Below, piece by piece: positions 12,128-22,481 of a DNA stretch of 64,000 nucleotides. This DNA comes from Chamaecrista fasciculata. Lineage: Eukaryota; Streptophyta; Magnoliopsida; Fabales; Fabaceae. The stretch covers positions 13,088 through 77,087 of the forward strand of contig QANZ01055815.1 of the NCBI GenBank assembly GCA_003254925.1, read 5' to 3'. The notes below the pieces were generated by a model that worked only from the letters and a program-made list of their open reading frames with translations, ran no database searches and was not told the origin of the DNA. The position numbers were made by a program, and so were the translations under genes. Position 1 is the stretch's first letter; every line of letters starts with the position of its first letter.

Positions 12128-12399
12128 GACACCGTCCTGTTCGCTGGTTGTTTGTGCCGCCATAGCCAACCTATTTCCGACGACCCTCAGCTGTCATATG
12201 GTGGTTTTGCGGCTGTTTGTGAACCCTAGATAGGGTTTTGTTGCATTTTGGTTGGCATAGCTATATTGTTTATGGCTAACTAATAATTCTTTTTAATCCT
12301 TTTTAAATGGCCTCTGAGGTTCTAAAAGGAGTACAAGCTCTAGTGAAGAGAGCCCTTGAGACTCGAAAGAACACAAGCCATCACTACTTTCATCCTTCA

Positions 12400-12690
12400 T
12401 TGACGAAATTGATCTTTGGCCTTCATTGCCATTGATCTTTGGCCTTCATTGCCATTATATTCGGCCTTCATTGCCGTACGTTTGATCTTTGGCCTTCATT
12501 GCCATTGACCTTTGGCCTTCATTGCCATACGTCCTTCATTGACGTATTGATCTTCGGCCTTCATTGTCATACGTCCTTCATTGACGAATTAACCTTAGGC
12601 CTTCATTGCCTTCGACCTTCATTGTCGTTATCGCCTTCATTGTCTTCGGCCTTCATTGCCGTTATCGCCTTAATTGTCGTTATCTTCTTC
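12400..12690 (+). repeat. Minisatellite based on GGCCTTCATTGCC
   Basis: Irregular tandem copies of a GCCTTCATTG core with ATTGATCTTT, ATACGT or TTATC linkers fill about 290 bp inside the non-autonomous LTR element. The open frames across it are simply the repeat translated. Confidence 0.85.
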
Positions 12691-13574
12691 CAACAACAAC
12701 AATGTTTAAGGAAGCTCAAATCTCAATCAAGATCCAAGCTGCGAATTGAGTGAATGGAAAATTCCAATTCTAGGCTTGAGGGGGAGTGTGTCTAGAAATC
12801 TAGGATTATCTAGAATTATTTTATTTCTTATTTATTATTATCTTTTAAGATTAGGAATATCTTGTTAGAATCTGATTTATATCTTATCAAATATTAGATT
12901 AGATATCTTTTGTTATTATCTTTTCCAATTAGGATTAGGATTCCTAACTTGATTAGGAAGTTTTTCTCTTATTTAAGCATTGTAAACCTTTTCTCTTTTG
13001 ATCAATAATATTACGAATATCATTTTCCAAAAATCAACAGAACCCACTATGTATTTCACTGATAATGCTAATAAAATAGTGCCTCAAGCAAACAGAAGCA
13101 CCATTACAGACTGGAATAAAACATAGAAAACACACACAAACCTCTTGGGCATTCGAGAGGCAAAGAACTCTCCCAAAACCAGACCTAACCAATTTCCTAC
13201 CCTTCTCTTGCCCACAACGTACTCTCTATAAATAACCACAAAACCTACAATGTTTTTGACAATTCACTGTGGACCTAGCCCTAATAACCGTAGGCCCATC
13301 AGATAACATATAATAAGACTATATAATGGTATTAAAAAGAAATATACCAAGTATAACAACAAATATTATAGTCATGAACTTCATTACTTCCTAATAAGTT
13401 AAAAATGCTAGCAAATATGGCTGCACTACCTAGTCAAAGTTAGTATGAATATATAAATGATCCATCTTCAGAAAGCCCATAACTTTATACCTCCTATATC
13501 AGTAGTATAATGTTTCCTTCGCTTACCATTCAACAGCCTTTCCAAAATTTTGCTCACCTGTCAGTTTCATCACA

Positions 13575-13819
13575 CTATAAGAATCTTCTTCGGCGTGTTG
13601 GCTTCATTTTGGATAACACACACCGGTTAATAAGGGGACGAAAGTCTTCATTGTTCTCAATTTCCTGATGACCATCCTCCTGAAGTCTTTCCATATGTGT
13701 GTCATGCTCTCCTGTATCCATACATACATCTTGTTCTTCCATGTCGATTCCTGCAATATCAGTTGCTGCATCAATTCTAGCATGCATTGCTGGCCTTGAT
13801 TCTGGAGAATCTTTTTCTT
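13575..13819 (-). pseudogene. TFIIIC pseudogene, exon in inverted orientation
   Basis: On the minus strand this encodes RPAMHARIDAATDIAGIDME, then a DFRPLINRCVLSKMKPTRRRRFL stretch (in two overlapping parts), a TAG stop and CDETDR before a GT donor. That is the acidic-to-basic segment immediately preceding the QLVMQYVKHRGALG exon in TFIIIC. That next exon lies on the plus strand at 16642. The earlier exons are also on the plus strand, so this exon alone is inverted. It is joined directly to a truncated LTR at about 13820. Confidence 0.6.
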
Positions 13820-15047
13820 GGGTAAACACTTTAATTCAGATTGATTTACATAATCAAATCTGATTCCCAACACTCCCCCTCAAGTTGGAGCATAGATTTT
13901 AATCATGCCCAACTTGCTACAAAGGTATTCTAAAACCTAAAACCCATACATCATAAGTGAAAACAAAACAAAGAAAACTAATAAAAACACTCTTAAACAA
14001 ACTTCTCTAAGACTCCCCCTGTCAGTGATATCTCAAATAGTCACCATGTAGTGTGATCTCTAAGGTCCAAAAGAGTGGCAACATCCATTGGATTTAAAGG
14101 AGACATCCACCAAATCTTCTGTCAGTGTTGTCTCAAAATGTCACATTAAATAGTAATCTCAAAACATCCAAGAATTGCAATGTCTAGTGGACTCTGAAGT
14201 GATGTCTCAGAAAGCACCGAAAACCTCTTAAAGTAGCCAAAACAAGGACTGAAGACACCAAAATTGGAAAGACAAAGTGAGTTCGGCGAAGGAAGAAGCA
14301 CATGGCTCCATAGCATACATGGCTCCTCACAAAGAAGACACAAAAGTAGATCTAACAACATGAATGACTTGTAAAGGAGACCCAAAGACACAAAGAAGAC
14401 ACAATAGTAAAACAAATACAAGGCAAACAAAGTAGACAACTCAAAGGAAATCACCACTAAAGTTGATGAGAGAAGGAAAGATGATCATGTGACTAAAATC
14501 ATATGGGGAGAAGAAGCTGGAATGAAGACACAGCTATGAATAATGTGAGAAGAGATGGAATGAGAACACATCCATAACCACAAACTTCAGTCATCAACAA
14601 ACTTGAGTGAAATAAAAACATTTGAGAAGAGGACAAATAAGAAATTACTAAATCACTATAGACAGAGAATGGATGAAAATGAGAATAGGCTGAGACAACC
14701 AAAGAAAGGGAAAAAGAGCAAGAATAGTAAGACCCACTGGACGCATAAACAAAGACTCAAATAAAAGAAGGGGAAGAAATTTTCAGCAAAAGGCTCTGAT
14801 ACCATGTTGATTTTTGGTAAAATATAAAAATATAGAATGAGAGAATAGAATGTGAGAATATTTTTCTTGATTGTTTTATTTCTGAATGTAATAGGATATT
14901 TATACAAGAGAACATAGTCTATTCTAGGAAATACAATTAATATAATTGATCCTAAAATCTCTAACATCTAGGCTAATATTTAGGCTAAATTCTAGGGTCA
15001 ACACTTTAATTCAGATTGATTTACATAATCAAATCTGATTCCCAACA
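13820..15047 (-). mobile_element. Non-autonomous LTR retrotransposon, 3' LTR truncated
   Basis: Read on the minus strand, the 5' LTR (15047 to 14805, 243 bp) starts TGTTGGGAATCAG and ends AATCAACA. The primer-binding site TGGTATCAGAGCC follows (14804 to 14792). The purine tract GAGGGGGAG precedes the 3' LTR, which keeps only about its first 53 bp (13872 to 13820) before TFIIIC exon sequence begins. The interior has no gag or pol. Its last 60 bp resemble the end of the 15088-16380 element. Confidence 0.8.
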
Positions 15048-15087
15048 GGTTCTATCATTATCTCTTTTTTTTTTTATTAAAAATTTT

Positions 15088-16380
15088 TGTTAGAAGTCAA
15101 GAGTTTATTAATTAGAGTTAGTTGTTTGGTGTGTGTTAGCTAGAATATTAAATGAGGTAGGTGAAGTTGAGGTCTTTAAATATGTATGCAAATGTCATTG
15201 TAAGGTAACCAATCTAATCTATTCAAATCTATTCTACTAAATTTAACATGGTATCAGAGCCTTTTGAGCCTGGGTAAATTTTCTCCTCATTAGGTCTGAA
15301 ATCTGAAAGTTCTTCCTCTTCTTCCTCTGTTCAGTGGGTAAACTCAGTTAGGGTTTAGTAGGTCCACTTTCAAAGTTTCCTTTTAGTGTCACCGCCGGCA
15401 GGAATGGAGGCAGAAGCGTCCGACCGGCGGTTCCCTGGAGTCCGGCAGGAAACCGAGCAGCGCGTGAGTCTCACGCTCCATTCAAATATTTCGCACGTTT
15501 CTCACGCGCCGGCGCTTGAGGGAGCGTACTTCGTCATTCCAGTAACCCGCCTTCCTCAGACGCCGTCGGTAGGCTATTTCCGGCGGTTTCCGACTAATAC
15601 CCAGAGGTTCCAGCCATTTTTGTCTGGTTCTATTGGTTGATGCTTTGTTCATCTTATTGCATTTGGTGTTTCTTTTTCCTGAGTTTGTTGTCTCTTTCAA
15701 CTTGATGTTCCAGTTTCAGCATTTGTTTCTCTTCTAGTTTCATCCTTGTGAGTTGAGGCCTTAATCGCCGATTTTCTTGTGTTTTTTGGCTTTGTGTGGA
15801 GATTTGTGTTGTGCTTTCATTCCAAGTCCCTCTCACATTGCTCTTCATTTTTCGGTTCATCACTCAAGCTTGTTGATTGAATCAAGTTCATGGCTGTGTT
15901 CTTTTTCATTCCAGCCTTCTCTCCTTGTGACTTCAACCATGGTCTCATAGCTGTGTTTCCATTCCAGCTTCTTCTCCCATGGATTTTAACCACAGGATTA
16001 TGCTTCCTTCTCTCAAAAACTTTACTGGTGATTTCTTTTGAGTGGTCTACATGATGACTATTTGAGATACAATGACAGGGGGAGTTGCAAGAAGATTGTT
16101 CAAGGGTGTTTTACTTATTTTTCTTTCCACAATTTTATGATGTATGGGATTTTTATGTTTTGGAATATCTTGTAACAAGTTGGGCATGATTAGAATCTAT
16201 GCTCCAACTTGAGGGGGAGTGTTAGAAGTCAAGAGTTTATTAATTAGAGGTAGTTGTTTGGTGTGTGTTAGCTAGAATATTAAATGAGGTAGGTGAAGTT
16301 GAGGTCTTTAAATATGTATGCAAATATCATTGTAAGGTAACCAATCTAATCTATTCAAATCTATTCTACTAAATTTAACA
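15088..16380 (+). mobile_element. TRIM/LARD-like LTR retrotransposon with 161-bp LTRs
   Basis: The LTRs at 15088-15248 and 16220-16380 are both 161 bp and I count two differences between them, so insertion is recent. They run TGTTAGAAGTC to AAATTTAACA. The primer-binding site TGGTATCAGAGCC (15249-15261) and purine tract GAGGGGGAG (16211-16219) are exact. The 971-bp interior lacks gag and pol but has a conserved small frame at 15404. It sits in an intron region of the TFIIIC pseudogene. No clear 5-bp duplication was seen. Confidence 0.9.
15404..15640 (+). CDS. Small ORF in the TRIM leader, related to 12002-12127
   Basis: This frame of about 78 codons starts MEAEASDRRFPGV, then has TEQRVSLT and VSHAPALEGA, and runs on beyond the point where the 12002 frame stops. 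It lies about 155 bp downstream of the primer-binding site. The element has no other coding capacity. It could be a relic of a gag start, or merely a conserved leader; no known domain is visible. An in-frame ATG lies six codons upstream at 15386. Confidence 0.3.
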   Translation: MEAEASDRRFPGVRQETEQRVSLTLHSNISHVSHAPALEGAYFVIPVTRLPQTPSVGYFRRFPTNTQRFQPFLSGSIG

Positions 16381-16641
16381 ATTAGTAAAAGAATAATTGA
16401 CATAGCTGGAGGAAAAGAAATCCTCAAACCAGAAGATGCCAGAAATGCTCAAAACAGAACAACAGTAAAAAAAATCCCGAAAAACCTCATAACAGGAAAG
16501 TGTTGTCTAATTTCATTACAAGATGCTAAAGCCCTCTGCTCTTTTAGTGACAGAATGAAAGTGATTATATACTTTTACTTGAGTCACTTATGGGTACATT
16601 GTTATACATTGTCTGAGAATTTTGTTGATATCTTGTTTTAG

Positions 16642-16858
16642 GCAGTTGGTGATGCAGTATGTTAAACACCGTGGTGCTCTTGGTGCAAAATATCATCGGA
16701 CAGACTGGGCCTCAGTTTCTGATCTTCCAGCACCTCCTAGCACCTGTCAGAAAAGAATGACTTGGCTTAATCATAACATAAGATTCAGGAAAGCTGTGAT
16801 GAGACTCTGTAACATGCTTGGTGAACGTTATGCAAAGCATGTCATTAAACAAAGATGA
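16642..16858 (+). pseudogene. TFIIIC pseudogene, exon
   Basis: After a TTTTAG acceptor it encodes QLVMQYVKHRGALGAKYHRT, then DWASVSDLPAPPSTCQKRM and FRKAVMRLCNMLGERYAKHV, ending in a stop. This is the block following KMKPTRRRRF in TFIIIC large subunits. It is collinear with the other plus-strand pieces and 72 codons long with no internal stop. Confidence 0.75.
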
Positions 16859-17210
16859 AAGCAGAAAGTTTGTTCGATCTACATCTAAGAAAGGTATTCA
16901 CAATGTTAAAACGCAAGCGACTAATTTTTAAGTGAAGAAGCCTGGGATGAGTTTGAGAAGAAAAGTATCAAGAAGATGGCTAAGCTGGAAACCTCCTTGC
17001 TCCATTAAGGGTGGTCAGCTGTGAATGCGCAGGCTGAAGGATATGTAATTCTCTTAACACTTTTTCTGCTCCTTTCAGTTCGGTGTCTTATCCCTTGCAG
17101 ATGAGACTTTACTAATATGCCTTAATTTTAACTTACTTTTGACAAAGACCTTACCAAATTAGGGGCTAATCTTACTGAAGATCTACAGTGTGGGGACATT
17201 TTTCATTTGT

Positions 17211-17397
17211 TTGCTTTAGTTTCATCAGGTGATGGTGTTGGAGAGGCTAAAGACTTGAGAAATGCAAAACGTAAATTGGATGTTAATTTGTCTTTCAATT
17301 TCACCTTCCATCCTTGTTCGGGATGGAAGGTGAAGTTATTTCTCGTCGGGAAAAAGGTTTCCCTGGTATTGTAATATCTGCATCCCGAGCGACAATG
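17211..17397 (+). pseudogene. TFIIIC pseudogene, frameshifted exon
   Basis: It encodes LVSSGDGVGEAKDLRNAKRK and, after a frame change, EGEVISRREKGFPGIVISAS. The second block is the conserved winged-helix region of the subunit. Confidence 0.65.
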
Positions 17398-17559
17398 ATT
17401 ATGAGACTTGTAAAAGTGGACAATCTTTTGAGGGGACTTTTCAACTAAACAAAGAACAAAGTTGTAATTATTCTCTGCCTGAGCTGGAAATATTCAACAT
17501 TTGATGCTGATGACTTTCAATCAAGATCAGAGAAGTGTAATCTGTGCTGAGGTTTTCAG

Positions 17560-17734
17560 GGTTGTTTATGCTGCCATCCAGGAGGCTGGTGACCAAGGAT
17601 TGAGCATGGAAGAAGTTTACCAAGTTGTAAATTTGCCAGGTATTTTCCCAGATTTCTTGTTTTATGCCTTTCAGGAGCAGAGGTAGATGGACTGATTGTT
17701 GATGTTCTTGAAGCATTTGGACGAGCTTTAAAGG
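17560..17734 (+). pseudogene. TFIIIC pseudogene, two exons with a short intron
   Basis: The first exon encodes VVYAAIQEAGDQGLSMEEVY and ends NLP. The next starts after TTTCAG and, joined in phase across the intron, gives GAEVDGLIVDVLEAFGRALK. Donor and acceptor sites are intact here, showing that the copy kept its introns. Confidence 0.7.
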
Positions 17735-18396
17735 TTACTTCTCTCTTCCCTATTTTAGTGATCTAGGACTCTAGGTATATATATTCTTAGGGTGAATAGA
17801 AGAATCTATTGATGAGAAGAGAGAATAATACAAGAGGTACAAAATCGAGGATATGAGGGAAATCCCTTAAAGAAACTCTTTTCTGGAATCCACAATGTTC
17901 CTCTTCCTTAGATGATGAGGTAGAACTTATAGCCCATCAAACACTAAAATTTTGATGTAGAACCAGGAAAGAAAAAGAGATGATTGAGTTAGGGAGAAGA
18001 GACGAAGAGAGGAAGAGAAACAGAGTATAATTTCAATAATAGCGAGTCTGACTCCCAAGTTGACGGAAGAGTTTAAATAGGACAAAATAATATTACTAAT
18101 AATCAAATTTCTAAATTATAAATTCATTAACTTGAGTCAAAAAAGTTTTTTGTACGATAATGATGCTAAGACACCTACCATGAATATATAGATTTATAGT
18201 AGTTGAGAAGGAAAGTCCTCTCCCCCTCATCTCTTTGTTATTAGTTGAAAAATCGGGAAAGAGAAATGGAAAACCCTTTAACTTCCTACAATATGATTTA
18301 GTATACTTTTCTATTTTCAATCATGAAATATTATCATTGAGTATATGTCAGTAGCTCATGGTTGTGCAATTATTGCATGTCAATATTTTGTCTTGA

Positions 18397-18765
18397 TTTG
18401 GAGGTCAATGCTTATGATTCTGTTTGTGTTGTTGATGCTTTGTTCCATGGCAAGTATTTTTTGACCTCTATATCTGGTCATCATTGAGTTGTTCAACGAC
18501 AGTCCTCCACGAAGACAATTGAAAGAAGTGATGCTACATACAAGCATTATAAATCAAGAAAATGTGATGTTAAGCATGCTAATTTTCCTAGGGAAAGAAA
18601 CAATGATGTGCACAAAGTGACAATCAAGATTGCAATAGGCATAAAGGCATGCAAGATGAAGCTGTTTCATCCAGAGTTGACCATGGAAAAGAAACATCTG
18701 TATTTTCTTCTGGTGAATTACATGTGCCAATATTGCCTTGGATCAATGGAGATGGGATGAAGAAC
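18397..18765 (+). pseudogene. TFIIIC pseudogene, last recognised exon region
   Basis: It starts VNAYDSVCVVDALFHGKYFL, then a TGA stop in place of an arginine or glutamine codon. After degraded sequence a second block reads SRVDHGKETSVFSSGELHVP followed by ILPWINGDG. This continues the preceding exon after a 650-bp intron or insertion. Nothing recognisable as TFIIIC follows. Confidence 0.65.
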
Positions 18766-20282
18766 AACATTTAGTTCTATTTCTGCATGTTCTAAATTCA
18801 AACCTAACAAAAAGCCATAATGGACTGCGAATAATGGTGGCTGCATTTCTAGTACCCTGGCTTTCAAGGCTAGGTCTCTCCCTCCAAAACCTTAGTATTT
18901 TTCCTTATCTTCTCTCACCTAAAACAGTATTTATGCCTGTACAGTCATCACACTTGGTCATTATGCCATTGCTTTCATTCTTTCCAGCTGTTTTGAGCTC
19001 ATCGTTTTGCCTCTTCTTTCTCTTTTAAACTTGTGTCTCTTATGTCGTAGGCCCTGGTCCAAATAGTCCAGCCTTTGTCTCTTCATGTTCCAAATGAATA
19101 ACAACTATCTTAAGTTTATATATTGTTCTCTTGGAGTGTTATTGAGTAGGTATTTATGATGTCTCTGCAAAAAAAAAAAAGGAAGAGAAATTATGTAATA
19201 TACGGTGTCTTAACTGCACTTTCTTTAGTATGCAAGAACTATTTTTCTTCACATCTGAAAGAGTGCATGATGCTATATAATAAAAATGACCCAAGATTGA
19301 AAGAACGTAGTTCAACCTATTTAAACCTCTGATTGATTGGGATAATGTTTTCAAGTTTATGATATAAACGTACTCTAAAAAATATTATAGATAATACAAG
19401 TACCTTCAATTTTCTTTAAAACGCTGTAATGCAATATAAAGATACTATTCTGTATTTCAAAATAAATTTGAAAAGGAATTATGGCTATTTGCCTATTTCT
19501 GATAATACTATTTATAAATGTATTACAAATCAGATATTAATTATTGAAATTCTCCCATTAACTCTATATTTATAGTTACACAAAGCTGAGACTATTTAAT
19601 CAAAATGGTTTCCGAGGGTATGAAGTCTGCAAGAGTGAAGCTGGTGCCATGTAAACTGTTGTCTCGCTAGGAAGGTTTTTGGGGATTAAGATAATGTTTA
19701 GTGATGCCTTAGAATGCAATGGTAGAAACAAATAACAGTATGTCATTCTTTCATATATGGGACTTCATTGGTTCAAGGACTAAAATGTTAAAGGCACAGT
19801 GCTTCCATCTCGTTACTTAACGGTTTTGGAGGTGCCATGATATCCAAAGTTCATTGATGATGTGTCAGGCCAAAAAAAAAAAGTTCATTGATGTGCATTA
19901 TTTATGTATTTATATTTTTTTTTATCATCTTGATGGTGATTACGATCTTTTGATCTTGGTTTGACTTGTGTTTATGATTGTGCTGTGCTGTTTTATATTT
20001 CCTTTTATGAACCTTAGTCATTGTATAAAAAATCTCCTGAAACTTTGAAAAGGACCCCTTGAACTTTTGATTTTGTAAAAATGACCCCTTTTGTTAAAAT
20101 TTTCATTGAAAAATAAAGAAATTTGTAGTTTTTAGCTTCTATTAATTACAAAAGAAATCTTTTGCACAAAATCAAAGTTCAAGAATTTTTTAGTCACTTT
20201 TCATTGTTTAGAGTTTTTTAACACAATGACTTCAGTTCAGGGAGTGGGGTTTGTGCATTTTTTAATCTTTCTGATATACATC
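18766..20282. other. No gene recognised
   Basis: AT-rich sequence with poly-A tracts. Around 20030-20230 an inverted pair of phrases (GACCCCTTGAACTTTTGATT and its loose complement) suggests a decayed MITE, but the ends are not clear. Confidence 0.35.
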
Positions 20283-20284
20283 CT

Positions 20285-20942
20285 TCAAACTACATACGAA
20301 GGATAAAGATCACCCGGCGCTAAAGAGGAAAGAAAAGGACAAGGAGGACCCGACGCCAAAAGCAAACCAGCAGGGTCCCCTCCCACTCAAGCAATAAATG
20401 CCAAGATATTGGCATTTAATGCGAAGATCCTTTGAGACCACGTGACCAGGTAAGGCTACACCAGTCACAGCGTACGTTTGGGCAAAAACACACACGCAAA
20501 ATACCCAAACCACCCTCCGTATGCAGGGATATGGTGAAAAGCACTCTTGGCTATCACTAAATCCCAAAAAAGGAAGGTTAGGCACCCCACTGCGACTCGA
20601 CAGTGACAGTTGTCGAGTCAGATCAACAAGACACAACAACCCACTCATTGTGCATTCCCGAAAACACCCCCAACGTTCCTTTTCTACCTCGTACCCACGT
20701 GAGGCAAAAAGGATGTGGATAAATACAAGCTGACTACTCACATTCAGAGGTAACCATTCTTACTCCAGAAAAATACTATTCTCCTCACTTGATCACCAAT
20801 CTGACTTAAGCATCGGAGAAGAATCGCAGGGAACTCCCTGTGCATTCTCGTTTGCAGGATCCGACAACCCCAAGCCCCCGGAAATTGCACTTCACTGTGA
20901 ACTCAAGGTTAGATTTATGCAGATCCAGCTTTTTAGTTTTCA
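20285..20942 (+). mobile_element. 5' LTR of a Tat/Ogre-like Gypsy element
   Basis: A relatively GC-rich block ends TTTTCA at 20942 and is followed by ACGCCGTCTGTGGGGA. That is the leader phrase next to the primer-binding site in many plant Tat-group Gypsy elements. A possible TATA box (GGATAAATACAAG) lies near 20718. The left boundary is approximate. The matching gag starts at 22482 after two insertions in the leader. Confidence 0.6.
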
Positions 20943-20985
20943 CTAACGCCGTCTGTGGGGAGAGATGAGGAAACTCTGTTTATCT

Positions 20986-21158
20986 TGTTGGAGATTGTGC
21001 CCTAGGGCCAATCATTTTATAAATATGTTTTGAACATATTAATTAATTTATGGAGATAAATTAATGGTTATCATATTATTAGCGTGTTTACTATGATAAC
21101 AATCCTTGATTAATTATATGATAAATAATCTAAAACTGTCCCTGGTCGATCATTCACG
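20986..21158 (+). mobile_element. Partial Copia-like LTR ending at an ambiguous base
   Basis: It starts TGTTGGAGATTGTGCCC, the usual opening of a group of plant Copia LTRs, but stops after about 170 bp at the N in position 21159. Gypsy-leader-like sequence follows. It could be a truncated insertion or an assembly join. Confidence 0.4.
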
Positions 21159-21312
21159 NCCGCTGCGCTCCCTCTGTGATTTCCCAACATATCTCTCCCC
21201 TTTTCTACCTAGCTGTTGCTAAGAAACATCCACCCACATCATAACACGTCACAGGGGAACGAGTTTAACGACAAACTCGATCCCATCCACTATCACCATC
21301 CACGGTTTTTTC

Positions 21313-22277
21313 CAAGGTTGTGAAAACTCGACCAGACCGGCCGGTCTAACCGGTTGAACCGCCATTGATCCGGTCTGAGTCCTTAAGAAAACCGGCCTGT
21401 CTAAGAATCGGTCAAAGACCGTGAAAACCGGTCAATAACCGGAATAACCGGTGTGAACCGACGGTTCAAGGGGTTCCGGCGTTTCAGTCAAAAGGTTTCT
21501 TTTTTCGTTTCAGCTGCTCCAAAAATGGATGTTTCTCATGTAAAAAGCAAAAAAAAAAAAACAAGATTCCGTTCAGTCTTGTTCTCTTGTGGAAGCGACT
21601 TCCCTACCTTCAGTTCCACGCAGCGTCGTCATCGTCAATGATCGTCACTGTTGCTGCTCTGTAATTCCATTTCGCCTTCGTCGCCTCTTCTGTGATTTGT
21701 GTTTCGTCTTCCCTCTTTTTTGTATTCTGAGTCGGTCTTCTTTTCATGATAAATGAAAGCTTAAAAATTGAAACCATTTTGAATTAAATTTGGGAAAGAG
21801 TGAAAGTAATTGTGATCGATGGATGAAGAGACGTGCTTAATTGCTTATCTCTTTTTTCTTTTTCTTTTTTGGCCCAAATTGCTTATCTCATTGGAAATGA
21901 TGAAATGTGAATAAGAAAGTTGACTTATGGTATAGATGTGTGAAGGCAATGAAGGCATGTGGATTTTTTTTAATTCTCAGAATGGTATATAAATAAAGTA
22001 AAAATTATTTACTTATTGTAAAAGTAAAAAGATCTTTTAAAAATAAACCAAATCATTAAATTACCAAATATAATATAATAATATATATCTTATAAATTTA
22101 ATTTTTAATGATAAAATTATCATGTATTAAATTATTAACTATTATGTTTTATTTATAGCATGTTAATTTAATTTTTTTAATTTATTTATTTGTTAACGGT
22201 TCGACCCCGGTTGAACGATTGAACCTTGAACCATTGTTTCGATCGGTTCAATAGTCGGTCCGGTTTTTAAAACCTTG
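21313..22277. mobile_element. hAT-like non-autonomous element (CCGGTTCAACCGG family)
   Basis: A 965-bp element begins CAAGGTTGTGAAAAC and ends GTTTTTAAAACCTTG, with GC-rich subterminal arms full of ACCGGT and GGTTCAA motifs. Flanking 8-mers GTTTTTTC and GTTTTTTT match at seven of eight positions. Relatives lie at 36329-36861 and 63315-63827. No transposase gene is present. It sits in the Gypsy leader. Confidence 0.75.
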
Positions 22278-22481
22278 GTTTTTTTCTTCGCTATTGTTCA
22301 TACAAGTATTATCGTTGGGATAACTATCACGTCTTTTTCCCCTCTCCCTTCTTTTTTTCGTTTTCGACCCCCAAGAGACCCTGGTACAACTCTATGTGGG
22401 AGTCATATATACTGTCTACTAACCTCTTGTTCTTCTCCATCACTGCAAACTCAAGATAACAGAGCTCCGACGTTCTCAACA

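Larger units (their letters stand above)
11553..13039 (+). mobile_element. Non-autonomous LTR retrotransposon with 252-bp LTRs
   Basis: The 5' LTR (11553-11804) starts TGTTGAGAAATC and ends AATCAACA. The primer-binding site TGGTATCAGAGC (11805-11816, initiator tRNA-Met) follows at once. The 3' LTR (12787-13039) is near-identical and is preceded by the purine tract GAGGGGGAG. The 982-bp interior has no gag or pol. It carries a GC-rich leader with a 41-codon frame and a minisatellite. No matching 5-bp flank was found. Confidence 0.85.

Noticed and set aside
12439-12753. Open frame of 104 codons rich in FGLHC
   Set aside because: It is the translated GGCCTTCATTGCC minisatellite; periodic protein sequence reflects the repeat only.
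14146-14967. Hydrophobic minus-strand frames that look like membrane proteins
   Set aside because: They lie in the interior and LTR of a non-autonomous LTR element; T-rich DNA gives Leu/Phe-rich translations.
20310-20741. Minus-strand frame of 143 codons
   Set aside because: It lies within a Gypsy LTR, opposite to the element's sense, with no recognisable domain; GC-rich LTRs give chance open frames.
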